From assembly GCA_947095535.1 (NCBI GenBank), contig OX352772.1, positions 212,761,620-212,825,619 of the forward strand: 64,000 nucleotides of DNA, written 5' to 3'. How positions within the stretch are numbered: the first letter of the stretch is position 1; each line of letters opens with the position of its first letter. Below, in pieces: positions 47,864 to 59,978 of this stretch. The position numbers and the translations under genes were made by a program. Below the pieces are notes generated by a model. The model did no database searches and was not told where the DNA came from. It saw nothing but the letters and a program-made list of their open reading frames with translations. Origin of the DNA: Poecilobothrus nobilitatus. Lineage: Eukaryota; Arthropoda; Insecta; Diptera; Dolichopodidae.

Positions 47864-48455
47864 ATAAATAAAATACAGCCAAACAATAGTCTACAAAAAA
47901 TAATAAGACCAGATAGCTTATCAGCTACGGTCGTAGACAAATTAAATTTTTTAAATTATATTTTATAAGTGTACAACTTTATATTTTTTTTTGAATAAAG
48001 AAAAAAAAAAATCTGTTAAAACTTAATTGTAGGGATGCAGCTACATTATTTATAATAAATTATTAACTGAATACGCTACAAAACTATCCCCAAATACTGT
48101 AGTTGATCATCTAATATCTGATATTAATCAATGCAAGTATATAACTTTCAAGGTTATTCTCTGTGATACATGTTCCCCGGACCATCAATTGTTCTTCGTG
48201 AGTTTTGACGTTGACGACTGGAAAATATTTGCAAAAAGAACTGTATATGATAGCTTTTAAAATAATAAGTAACTTTATAAAACATAATTTCATTTTAAAT
48301 AGACAGCTAAATTTACACAATTATAACACTAGAAATAAGTGAAACTATTATTTATCATTATTCAAAACGAATAATCAGAAAAATATCTGCCTTTACAATT
48401 GTCTTAAAATTTATAATGAGTTACCAGTTGAACTGAAAAACATAGAGGAGGAGGA
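47864..48455 (+). mobile_element. LINE K, short copy with a large internal deletion
   Basis: The first part (to about 48210) equals 51067-51412 of the longer copy, with the endonuclease end (PDHQLFFVSFD). It then jumps to the C-terminal RT part (48220-48450, equal to 52890-53120). About 1.47 kb between is missing; the junction lies in a short shared stretch, GTTGA or GCCTGG-like. It is followed by truncated DINE copy B5. Confidence 0.85.
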
Positions 48456-49500
48456 TTATGTTATATTAATGCGCACATAGTATATTTATATTTTTATAAG
48501 TATATCTCCATACATTGTAATATTTCTTTAAAAATCTTTTCATTCATAGAATAATTTCTTATAAGTACAATAAAATACATATATATATGTAAATACGGCG
48601 CTATATAATATACATCTTATATCCTCAACAATTTGAAATTATCGAGTAAAACAAAATGCAAAAAATTTGTTGAAGATATTTGTTAGAAAATTTGAAAAAA
48701 TGAAGTAACACTTTGGTGAATTAGAAAGTAACCCTATATTATTAAAAAAGTTTTTAACGGAAATAAGAGTATAATATTGAAGCTTTAATTTTTATGTATT
48801 ACTTCAAAAAAATTTTAACAGGTGTTCAAGTTACAGGTGTTTAAAAGTAGGAAATTTTCAGTTTTTGACCCCTAACAGCTCCTAAACGGGGGGTGACACA
48901 AAAAAAAATTCTGAAATGACTCATACCTACTTTTAAATATCTAACTTCTGTCAAAATTTCCAACTTAAACCGTTTAGAAGATAGAAGGGTTAAAGGATTT
49001 TGCAATAATTCAGTTTCGCATAACGGTAAATTAAGACACCGTATAGCATAAGTGTATATTTATTATATACATGTTTGTAAAGCTCATAATAGCACTTATT
49101 GTTTGGAATTTTCAGATTGAAGATATACCTTATAGAGCTTGTGTTATAACAATTTAAATATAAGAGATTTTTCGAACTTTGGAGGGGCTGTAGCTCTGTA
49201 ACGGGGGGGGGCTACAAAAAAGTTGTTAAAAATACCAAACTCAACCAAAAAAATAGGGAACCTACAAATTGCTCGCAGAAAATTTTGTGTAAATTTCAAG
49301 ATTTTAGCTTTCTTAGTTTTTGAGTTAGCGTGCTGACGGGCGGGCGGACGGACATTGCTCAATCGACTCAGAATTTGATTCTGATCCGATCCATACCTTT
49401 GAAGGTATATCTAGCTCGTTTATTTCGAGGTGTTACAAACGGAGGAGTAATTTTATTATACCCGATACTTATCGTGCGGGTATATCGTATCGGGTATAAA
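48456..49500 (-). mobile_element. DINE-like type II fragment, copy B5
   Basis: Lacks the 3' hairpin end; begins at ATTAATGCGCACATAGTATA and runs through the body to the core in reverse (about 49335, CTGACGGGCGGGCGGACGG) and the 5' end (TCGTGCGGGTATATCG). A deletion near 49235 removes part of the central block. Confidence 0.8.
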
Positions 49501-49509
49501 TAGATGTAA

Positions 49510-51066
49510 ATATAAACAAAAAACGAGGAAGAATACAGTTGCCTTTGTCAACTCTTAGATACCCGTACGAACCGTTAGTATGTTCACAGCCTGTCACTCT
49601 GTTTACAATATTATTTTTTTAATATTTTAGTATTTTAAAATAATTTGGTTGAATTTTATAATTTCTAGAACTATGGCTTGTACATATATTCAAACTATAT
49701 GTTTATACATTCTTCAAAAGCAGATTCTAACCTTCCACATAACGATTATCAATCCAAAACTTTTTCAAATATTCTATAGTACCATTTAATACTAAGCGGT
49801 AAATGTGTATTAAATTTACTTAGTACAAAATAGTAAATATAATTTTAAATATTATAATATATTATATTTAAATATTCCATTGACAGAATAATTTCTTATA
49901 AGTACAATAAAATACATATATGTATGTAAATACGGCGCTATATAATATACATCTATACTCTTATCATTCATTCACTAGTGACATATACGATAATGTAAAT
50001 AAATATGATATTATATAAGTATGTATATATATCAATATCATATAAATTAAAATTCTTCAAGTAACCGTTATGTTGTTTATTTATTTACATTTTTTTGTAC
50101 TACGCATTATATCCTCAACAATTTCAAATTATCGAGTAAAACAAATGCAAAAAATTTGTTGAAGAAATTTGTTAGAAAATTTGGAAAAATCAAGTAACAC
50201 TTGCGTCAATTATAAAGTAACCCTATATTATTAAAAAAAGTTGTTAACAGAAATAAGAGTATAATGTTGAAGATTTAATTTTTGTGAAAAACAAAACAAA
50301 AAAATTTTAACACGTGTTCAAGTTACAGGTGTTTAAAAATAGGAAATTTTCAGTTTTTGACCCATTACAGCTCCTAAACGGGGGGTGATACAAAAAAAAT
50401 TTCTGAAATGACTCATACTTATTTTCAAAGAAGTTTCCAACTTAACCCGTTTAGAAGATAGAAGCGTTAAAGGATTTTGCAAAATTTGAGTTTCGCATAA
50501 CGGTAAATTAAGACACCGTATGCCACAAATATATATTTATTGTATATACACTTTTAAAGCTAATAAAAGTGGTAATCGTTTGGCGTTTTCAAAATGAAGA
50601 TTTACCTTATACAACTTGTGCTATAACAATTTAAATATAGAGCTTTTTCGAACCTTTGGGGAGCTGTAGCTCCGTAACGGGTGGGGCTACAAAAATAGTT
50701 ATTAAAAATAAAATTAATATTTTTGTGATATCTATCAGCAGTTAAAATTTCATAGCTCTATTTCAAAAAAATTGTGGGGATCTAAAAGTTAGGTGTTCGA
50801 GAGCTACCCTAAGGTTTGGTCCAAACTCAACCAAAAAAAATAGGGAACCTACAAATTATTCCCAGAATATTTTGTGTAAATTTCAAGATTCTAGCTTTCT
50901 TAGTTTTTGAGTTAGCGTGCTGACGGACGGACGGACATGGCTCAAAAGTCTTAGAATTTTTTTTTGATCCGATCCATACCTTTGAAGGTATATCTAGCTC
51001 GCTTATTTCGAGGTGTTACAAACGGAGGAGTAATTTTATTATACCCGATCCTATCGTACGGGTATA
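49510..51066 (-). mobile_element. DINE-like type II element, copy B6 (complete ends)
   Basis: Same organisation as copy B4, with hairpin end near 49525-49555 and 5' end at 51054-51066. Together with the flank and LINE K it forms the second copy of a duplicated segment. Confidence 0.9.
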
Positions 51067-53590
51067 ATAAATAAAATACAGCCAAACAATAGTCTACAAA
51101 AAATAATAAGACCAGATAGCTTATCAGCTACGGTCGTAGACAAATTAAATTTTTTAAATTATATTTTATAAGTGTACAACTTTATATTTTTTTTTGAATA
51201 AAGAAAAAAAAAATCTGTTAAAACCTAATTGAAGGGATGCAGCTACATTATTTATAATAAATTATTAACTGAATACGCTACAAAACTATCCCCAAACACT
51301 GTAGTTGATCATCTAATATCTGATATTAATCAATACAAGTATATAACTTTCAAGGTTATTCTCTGTGATACATGTTCCCCGGACCATCAATTGTTCTTCG
51401 TGAGTTTTGACGTTGAGCCAAAAGGAAAAAATCAAATAATTACAAAACGGTCTTAATGTATGGTCTTAACGGTCTTAATTACAAAAACTTAAAATAAGAG
51501 TTTCATATTTTAAATTTAAAAGAAAAATGTGGGTCCAGGATCCAGCGGTGCAAAAACTATACGAAGACTCTAGAGAAATTGTTCAAAAATTAGTTTTTGA
51601 GACGAAAAAAGAATTTTTCTCAGAGAAAATCTTTAGAAAATCCAAAAAGTAGTAAAACACTCTGGATTGTCTATAGACAAATCATGTATAATAAAGACTC
51701 AAATTCAAAAGCAAATTATATTAAAGCCTTAGAAGTTGAAAATCGTACCATTTCCGAACAGAAAGAAATCGCTGAATATATATGTGGCTTTTTCATTAAT
51801 GTAACGGAAAAAATAAATATCTCAATTGACTCTATTGACCAAACATAATTTTTTCTCTATTATATATTCCAATTTTAACATGAATTCGTCTGACGTAGAG
51901 GAGATTAAAAAGGTTATCTTACTGCAATCAGCGTCAGCGACAGGGTGCGATAAGATCTCAGCAAAATTTATCAAAAGATTTTATATTCCTAAATCGCATT
52001 TTTGTTAAATTTATATTTATTTCCTTTGAATTAAATTTATAACATGTCGTTTCCTAACTTATTAACAAAAAGCTATAATTATTTCAGTTTTCAAAAGCGA
52101 AAATAAAACTATTTGTTCTAATTACCATTCTATTTCCATTCTTACGGCACTATCTAACATTTTTGAGATAATAATAAAAGACCGTCTTACTAACCTTCTA
52201 AGGAATAATAATATACTTCACAAAGAACCATATAGTTTGAGCCCAACTCTTATACAAGTGCTGCATGTTTAAGCATGACAAATTTCATTTCGAAAAACTC
52301 GGATGGTGGAAAATATGTTGCTTGTATTTTCTTAGACTTTCAAAAGGCTTTCGATTGCGTAGATCATAAATCTTACTGTTTTAAAGTATGCTGTTGATGA
52401 CGAGGATGAATTAAAGGTTGCAATTGAGGATGATCTTAAAACTATTAGTAATTGGCTTACCAAACATCGGTTATTATTAAATATCAAAAAGACGAATATC
52501 ATGATTTTGGAAAATAAGAAAATTAATAATCGGACTTTTCTTATGAATGATATCGCCATAGATACATTGACGACTTTTAAGTACCTTGGCCTAGGACTTG
52601 ATACCAAGCAAAAATGGAAAAATCATGTAGAACATGTAATAAAGAAAATTACTCCTTAAGTTTTCATTTTAAGAAGACTTCGCCATTATCATACACCAGC
52701 AATGCTATATACCATTTTTTGCTCCTATGTTTTATCGAATACAGTCTATCTTTATCCGATATGGAGTAGAGCGCCTCTAATTTCATTAGCACCGTTAAAC
52801 GTCGCGTATAAGAAAGCAATCAAAACAATTCACAATTACCCGGTTATGTTTTCAAATAATTTGTTGTATAACGAACAATATTTGAGCCTGGAAAATATTT
52901 GCAAAAAGAACTGTATATGATAGCTTTTAAAATAATAAATAACTTTATAAAACATAATTTCATTTTAAATAGACAGCTAAATTTCCACAATTATAACACT
53001 AGGAATAAGTCAAACTATTATTTATCATTATTCAAAACGAATAATCAGAAAAATAACTGCCTTCACAATTGTCTTAAAATTTTTAATTAGTTACCAGTTG
53101 AACTGAAAAACATAGAGGAGATGGGTTTGTTTAAAAAAGAAATAAAAAAGTATATTTTACTTCAGTCTTAAAAATAAAATAAATGAAAAATAAGATTATC
53201 GAAATTTTTTAAATATTTTTCATACACATATTTCTTTAAATATTTTATACACAATTTTTATTCTTTTAGTATTATTTTTCTCATTTTTTTTATGTATAAT
53301 GTATGATGTATTGTAATGATGTTTAAAATTAAATTATTTATAGTTGTTATAAGTTTAAATTTTTAATTTTATTGAATTTGTTTTAATTTTATTGAACTTT
53401 TCATTTTATTGAATCATAAAATAGTTTTTAGTTATATTAATTGAATTTATAGTGCTGTGACAGATGTTATTATTCTTTAAAAAAAAAAAAAATTTTTTTA
53501 GATCAAACAGCTCCGGCTTAGATCTTAATTGAATTATTTCTTTTGTAATATGAATATGATTCTAAGTTAATAAATAAAAAAAAAAAAAAA
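51067..53590 (+). mobile_element. LINE K, longer copy with poly(A) tail
   Basis: Plus strand: end of endonuclease (51229-51456, VVDHLISDINQYKYITFKV then SPDHQLFFVSFD), linker (51597-51848, NPKSSKTLWIVYRQIM), RT entry (51826-52008, ATGCDKISAKFIK), fingers and motif A (52090-52370, CIFLDFQKAFDCVDHKS), then a jump to LKYAVDDEDELKVAIEDDL with the YxDD block lost, thumb (52460-52660), and C-terminal domain (52702-53170). The 3' UTR ends in an A-run at 53576-53590. Stops near 52015, 52270 and 52655 break the frame. Confidence 0.85.
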
Positions 53591-55180
53591 CAATTACTTT
53601 TAAGATCAGACAGTATCGGATCAAAGATCTGCTTTTACACTGTTAAATACAAAAAAACACGCAATATTTTCATATTCACATTTAAAATTCTATTGCAATA
53701 ATATTTTGAAGCAAGCTTCTTTTCAGATGAAATCGGTAAAAATGTGGGGCTGTAATTATTTTAATTTCACAGACTTTAAAACTTATATATACTTATATTT
53801 ATATATATATTTGACACATTGAAATAAACTTTTTCAAAGAAATCTCGATTGTAACAATATAGTTTAGAAAATTACAGAAAAATTTGCTATTAAAAATTTA
53901 TTTTCTACTATTTAGTTCAAAAAAGCTGTTTTTTTAAAAATTTTTTTTATTTATTTTATTTTATTCTTTTTAGTTACGACAAATATAAGTATTAAATTAA
54001 TATTTTTTTTTTTCTTGTTTAATTTTGAATTTTTACAGTTGCCCTTACAGTCTATAATTATATTATTACCTGTTATAATATAGATTATATTGAATTTTTT
54101 TATTATTAATTTATTGTGGCAACATTTCTAAAAAAATAAGAAAACGTTGCATAGCTAAATTCAAAATTTAAATAAAAATATTGCAATTTTATAATGTTCT
54201 TTATTTCCACTTAAAAATGCGACCCTTTAAAAACTTTGATTCATACACTGCCTTGTTTTTTCTTTCTTTTCATAACATAACATTTTAATATTTTTTTTTT
54301 ATCTGTTTTGTACGGAAATATCAAACGTATGTTTCTTTCTTTTAAAATCATAACATTTTAATAGTTCTTTTTTTCTATCTGTTATGTGGGTAAATATCAG
54401 ATGTGCACAATGTATACATAAGAAATAGACTTTAAAAATATTTAAAAACAATCAAAGTAACATTTTTTGTTCTCTTTTTTTTCTATTCGTATTTATTTTT
54501 CTTCCAGTATTACATTTTACTTTTTTTTTCTGTTATTTAGGTACGTTAAGAACTTATTTTTTTTTTTTAATATTAAATTTATGCATACAGTCTATTTAAA
54601 AAATAGAAATTATTAGCTATAGAACATTCTGAATTTTTTTTTTGTTCGTTTATGTTAACCGTCCATTCATATGCATACATAAAATTTTTTTTTGTTCGTT
54701 TATGTTTACCGTCCATTCATATAAATATAACTGTTGCCTGCATATTAAAAAGTAATAAATCGATGAATCAACTTAATAATAATAGTTGGGAATTTGGGAA
54801 TTTGGTGTGTCTGTGTTAGCAGATTTTTAATAGTACAGCACACATAAAAATATGCATACCATTTTTGTACATGTTTGTACCTACATATTATGTAGTAAAA
54901 ATATTTGGTTTTAAAAGTATGTAATTGAGAATATATTAAATTGGTTACTTCTAAATGCTAATGTTTTTGAATTAAAAAAAAATTATTTTGCTTTTTCTAG
55001 ACGATGTAGATATAAATGTATGTATGTACATACCATATATTTTATGATTAATTCATAATTATTGTTATTGAAAAGAAAAATATTGTTGTTATTTACTATT
55101 TTTAAAAAAGACTGGATTTCTTATTTTTAATATATTCTTTTTGTTGTTTAATGTTTTTACATAATTGGAAATATATTCTT
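53591..55180. other. AT-rich region without recognised genes
   Basis: Very AT-rich with many T-runs. A block of about 36 bp (TTCGTTTATGTTAACCGTCC class) is duplicated in tandem at 54637-54723. No element ends or coding signatures were recognised. Confidence 0.6.
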
Positions 55181-55315
55181 AGTTTTTATACTTCAGAAAA
55201 AGGCATTAGTGGTGCAGATCATCATTCCCTAATAGATCTTAATTTAAAGGCAGCTCCCAATTTAGATATCAATGTTAGGGCCATAATATGCGATTTTAAT
55301 ATGTTAAGAGTTTAG
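55181..55315 (+). mobile_element. LINE endonuclease scrap
   Basis: A plus-strand frame of about 45 codons reads GISGADHHSLIDLNLKAAPN and ends in a TAG at 55315. The SGADHHSLIDL form is the closing SDH block of LINE endonucleases. Nothing recognisable continues on either side. Confidence 0.65.
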
Positions 55316-56101
55316 AAAGAAAAACCCTATTTTAATTATAATTAAGAAAGGAAAAACACATATCTATATAAATATTATAAATAAACACATTGCTTTTATA
55401 AATAAAAATGTATACTAAAAATCAATTGATTTGATGAAAAAAAACTTAAATTTAACACTTGCTTACTAAATTTTAAGTAAATGAATATTAAATTTTACAC
55501 TGTGTTCTCAAGTGCGGCACATTAATATCTTTACACATTCATATCTCTCAAATTTATCGCTTTCAAACCAAAAATATTTTCGAAGCACATATTATTACAT
55601 ATTTTGAAGTATGTACCTATGTATATGTACGCATACAATGCAATGGTCTCCATAAAAAACAATAGTCTTTTATAGAAAAAAAAAACATTTATATATTACG
55701 TATACGTATTGGTATTGGCATTGGTGAGTTTAGTAAATTTAGATAAAATGTTTTATTTTGGTTCTGTAATTATTCTGTTAAAAATTCTGTTATATCTTTG
55801 TATGAAAATTTAATTTTGAAAATAAGCTAATTTCTCTAATGTTTTTCGATATTATTATTTTAAAATCATGTATTGTCATCGGGATCTGATCTAATGAAGA
55901 AAATTTCAAGTCTCTAGCTCAACGGGAAGTGTGTTTAAAATGGCTTCTAATATTCCATCCTTTACCCAACCAAGTTAATAAAAAGCTGTTAAAAAGAATT
56001 AAAACTAATTGATTTCGTAACAAAATTGTTTACTTAGACTATTTGTAAATTATGATTTATGAATTACAAAATTGTAATTTAACACTTATGATTTTTATTT
56101 T
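55316..56101. other. AT-rich region with a possible DINE remnant
   Basis: Positions 55870-55970 contain GATCTGATCTAATGAAG and TTTCAAGTCTCTAGCTCAAC, which resemble the sequence next to the core in DINE-like elements, but no TCCGTCC core is present. The remainder is unremarkable. Confidence 0.4.
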
Positions 56102-57487
56102 TATACCCGTACGAGAGGATGTATAATAAAATTACTCCTCCGTTTGTAACACCTCGAAATAAGCGAGCTAGATATACATTCAAAGGTATGGATCGGATCA
56201 CAAAAAATTCTAAGTCGATTGAGCCATGTCCGTCCGTCCGTCAACACTCTAACTCAAAAACTAAGAAAGGTAGAATATTGAAATTTACACAAAATATTCT
56301 AGGAGCAATTTGTAGGTTCCCTATTTTTTTTAGTTGAGTTCTGACCAAAACTTCGGGTAGCTCTCGAACATCTAACTTTAAGATCCCCACATTTTTTTTG
56401 AAATAGAGCTATGAAATTTTAACTGCTGATAGATGTTGTGGCATACGGTGTATTAATTTACCGTTATGCGAAACTAAAATTTTGCAAAATCCTTTAACCC
56501 TTCTATATTCTAAACGGTTTAAGTTGGAAAGTTGAAATTTTGACAGAAGTTAGATCTTTGAAAATAAATATGAGTCATTTCAGAAATTTTTTTTGTATCT
56601 TCCCCCTTATAGGAGCTGTAAGGGGTCAAAAGCTGAAAATTTCCTATTTTTAAACACCTGTTAAAATTTTTTTGAAGTAATACACAAAAATTAAAGCTTC
56701 AACATTATACTCTATACTCTATTTTTGTTAACAACTTTTTTTAATAATATAGGGTTACTTTATAATTGACGAAAGTGTTACTTGATTTTTTCAAATTTTC
56801 TAACAAATTTCTTTAACGAATTTTTTGCATTTTGTTTTACTCGATAATTTGAAATTGTTGAGGATATAATGCGTAGTACAAAAAAATCTAAATAAATAAA
56901 CAACATAACGGTTGCTTGAAGAATTTTTATTTATATGATATTGATATACATACATACTCACTGATGAATGAATGATAAGAGTATAGATGTATATTATATA
57001 GCGCCGTATTCACATACATACATATATATATTTTATTGTACTTATAAGAAATTATTCTATGAATGGAAATATTTTTAAAGAAATATTGCAATGTATGGTG
57101 ATATACTTATAACAATATAAATATACTATGTACGCATTAATATAATATAATATTTAAAATATTTATTATATTATATTTTGTATTTAGTAAATTTAATATA
57201 CATTTACCGCTTGGTATTAAATGGTAATATAGAATATTTGAAACAGTTTTGGATTGATAATCGTTATGTGGAAGGTTAGAATCTTTTTGAAGAATGTACA
57301 TATAAACATATAGTTTGAATATATGTACAACCCATAGTTCTAGAAATTATAAAATTCACCCAAATTATTTTAAAATACTAAAATTTTAAAAAAATAATAT
57401 TGTAAGCAGAGTGACAGGCTGTGAACATACTAACGGTTCGTACGGGTATCTAAGAGTTGACAAAGGCAACTGTATTCTTCCTCGTTT
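56102..57487 (+). mobile_element. DINE-like type II element, copy B7, in the third LTR element
   Basis: Starts TACCCGTACGAGAGG and has the core (CTAAGTCGATTGAGCCATG, TCCGTCCGTCCGTC) at about 56210-56242. It ends with GGTTCGTACGGGTATC, the hairpin AGTTG-ACAAAGG-CAACT and TTCTTCCTCGTTTAA at about 57435-57487. A deletion near 56437 joins core-proximal sequence to the next block. It lies just 3' of the env stop of the third LTR element. Confidence 0.85.
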
Positions 57488-57594
57488 AATTTGGGTTTGT
57501 GGTTTAACAATTTGGATATTGAATATGAAATTTTGAAGTAATTTTGAAATAAGAAGAAGAACAAAAAATGTTAGTATGATAACAAGAATAAATT

Positions 57595-59290
57595 TTAGTG
57601 GAATGGTATATTTGTTGTTGAAGGGCGATCTTGTGGCAAGGGGCAATCCTGCGACAATGTAACACCTCCTTCCTTAGGATTCGACTCCTGGCGAATATTG
57701 TTTAATTGTATTTTTACCTTTGGAAGTCCCTTTTTAAACTTCATAAATAAGTAAAGATAAATTAAAAGTAATATTATAAGAATAGTTGAATCCGTCGCCA
57801 TATTTGAATACCATTTCCAGTTATTTTCGAATTTAATTTTTTCGATATGTTTTGTGTTATTAATATGTGAGAAATTCAAATGTTCCGCGTGGAAATTATT
57901 TGTGATTTTCCAAACATTAATGTTACGTTCAACATATGGGAAAATTTTATGCTTATATTCTTCTTCGAAATTTTCCTTTTGGAAAGTTCCGAGAGAAATT
58001 TTACAATTTGTGAATTTAATTATGTTATTCCTCTTATCTCAATTACCTTTTGGTGTCCACAATTGTTAAACAACAAGGTTTTATTTAAATTTTTTTAACT
58101 ACAATATTATTTGATACTGATTTAATTTCCATTGTATAATTTTTATGAAATTACATGTCATTTGATTATTATTTAATAAATGTGAAAGACATTGATCTTT
58201 GTATGAAATTAAATCTGTTTTGAGTATATTATTTTTGTTTACATTAAAAAAAATATTTTTTTTACATGTAATAATTTGATCAACATCAAGATCTATTTCT
58301 AGATGGTTATTTTTATTTCAATTTTTTTCAATTATTGTTCTATAACAAGATTCTTTTATAAAATTAGGTATTGATATAACAAATATAATTGTATTTTCTT
58401 TAAAAAGTACACTAGTTTTGGCAGTTTTTCAACTGTAATGTTATAATTTTTTATTTCCTCCTGTGTGAGGAGATCTTTAGGCAAAATTTCTAATCTACTT
58501 GTTAGTATAATTTCTTTTATATCTGAAATTTGTTTTAGGAATATTTTTACATTTTCGTTAACTTCTGTTTTTATAATAAAGTAATTTAATTTATTTTCCA
58601 TTTCGTTAACATGATTTCCAAAAGCATTAACTAAGTTATATTTTTTTGCAGTATATAAGAGTATATTTTTAAAGTATATTTAAAGTATATTTTTAAGTAT
58701 ATTTTATAAGTATATTTTTAAAGTATATTAAAGTATAAAGTATATTTTTAAAGCAAATATAAGAGTTATATTTTTTTGCATTGAGTTAACATGGTTTGTA
58801 ATAGTTTTTACGTGATCTGGTTATTTATTGATACCTGATTATTTAAATTTACTATAATTTTGTCGTTATTTTGTTCTATTGTCTGTAGATGTTTTTCAAT
58901 TTCTATTCTGTCTTCACTTATAAAATGGAGTCCATTTCCTGCTATATTAATTAAGCCACGTTTACTTAGATGATGTGGAATTATGCTATAAAAATCTTCC
59001 TTCAAATGTTTAATATTATAAATTTTATTGGAATATTAGTTTTTTCATGCAATTTATAATTGTTTAATTCTATTTTGTTAATTGTTTCCTCGTATAGACT
59101 TAAATTTATGACATGCATAATTTTATTGTAACTGTGTATGATTCTTATTTCGGAATCTTGAAGTAGGATGTAGCCGTTTCCTGACTGTATTTGGGTTACT
59201 TCAATTAATGATTTTGCCAGAGTAAAATTAGAAAATGCCAAAAGAAGAATGATGAAAATTATTGCTGAAATGGTGGTAGTGTATTAATTA
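57595..59290 (-). pseudogene. env: env of the third LTR element, frame-broken
   Basis: The N-terminal part (59290-59002) has a hydrophobic signal-like stretch (AIIFIILLLAFSNF) and then SLIEVTQIQSGNGYILLQDS. The next frame (59005-58808) has SKRGLINIAGNGLHFISED, a Gly-rich hydrophobic block at the usual fusion position, here without a clear R-x-x-R before it. A run of AGTATATTTTTAA-like repeats at 58650-58760 has expanded inside the gene. The last frame (57879-57595) has a membrane segment (STILIILLLIYLYLFMKF) and cytoplasmic tail. Non-functional. Confidence 0.8.
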
Positions 59291-59978
59291 ATTTTAAAAA
59301 TTTTAATTTTCTCTTGAATAGATTTTTATATCAAGTGTTTTGTTATTAATTTAAAATTTTCATATTAGAAATTATATCGCGGTTAGTTAGTTATTGGTGA
59401 GATAGGTCATGTATTTTTATATTAAAATTTTTGTAATTTAATACTTAATCTTCAAAAAAAATGTTTATTTAATTTTGTTTCCATTTTCATTCAAAAATAA
59501 TTTTTATTAGTATTATTATTATTTTTATATATATATATTTTTTTTTTGTTGTTGTTAATTTTATAATGGTTTTCTCCTGATTCTATGATTTCAACTTTTT
59601 TATGATAGGGCTGTGATTTATTAATTCTGTTAAGTTTTAAATAGTTTGAAGTTTAAGAGTTATTTCTTTTACTCTTGCAAGATTCTATTGTTTTTTTTCT
59701 TTATTTTTAATTAGAGTATCCCTTATTAAAGGGTATAATGCAGATGAAATTTGTCCGTTTAGGAAGCCGATTGGCCTTTTTCTTGTTGATGAATGAATAG
59801 ATTCATTATAGATTTTCATACTTTTAATGACTGGGTTTTCATCTAGCGGTAAACTCTGTTCTTTTTCTAAAACTCCTAAAATTCTTAGATGTTCATTTAG
59901 AGTATTATGAAACCTTTCTATATCTGCATTACTACTATGATTGATATTCATTTTCTAAAAAAATTTTAAAGTTTAAAC

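Larger units (their letters stand above)
45525..51412. repeat. Segmental direct duplication with offset of about 3.2 kb
   Basis: The stretch from about 46260 to 48210 (type II element, flank block, start of LINE K) recurs at 49481-51412 with very few differences; matching points give offsets of 3221 at the left and 3202 at the right. The fragments left of each (B3 and B5) end with the same junction bases. This is best explained by one tandem duplication of a DINE-LINE segment, followed by a deletion in the first LINE copy. Confidence 0.85.

Noticed and set aside
14260..56245. GC-rich TCCGTCC blocks as promoter or regulatory sites
   Set aside because: They are the fixed core of DINE/mini-me-like elements and recur in each copy.
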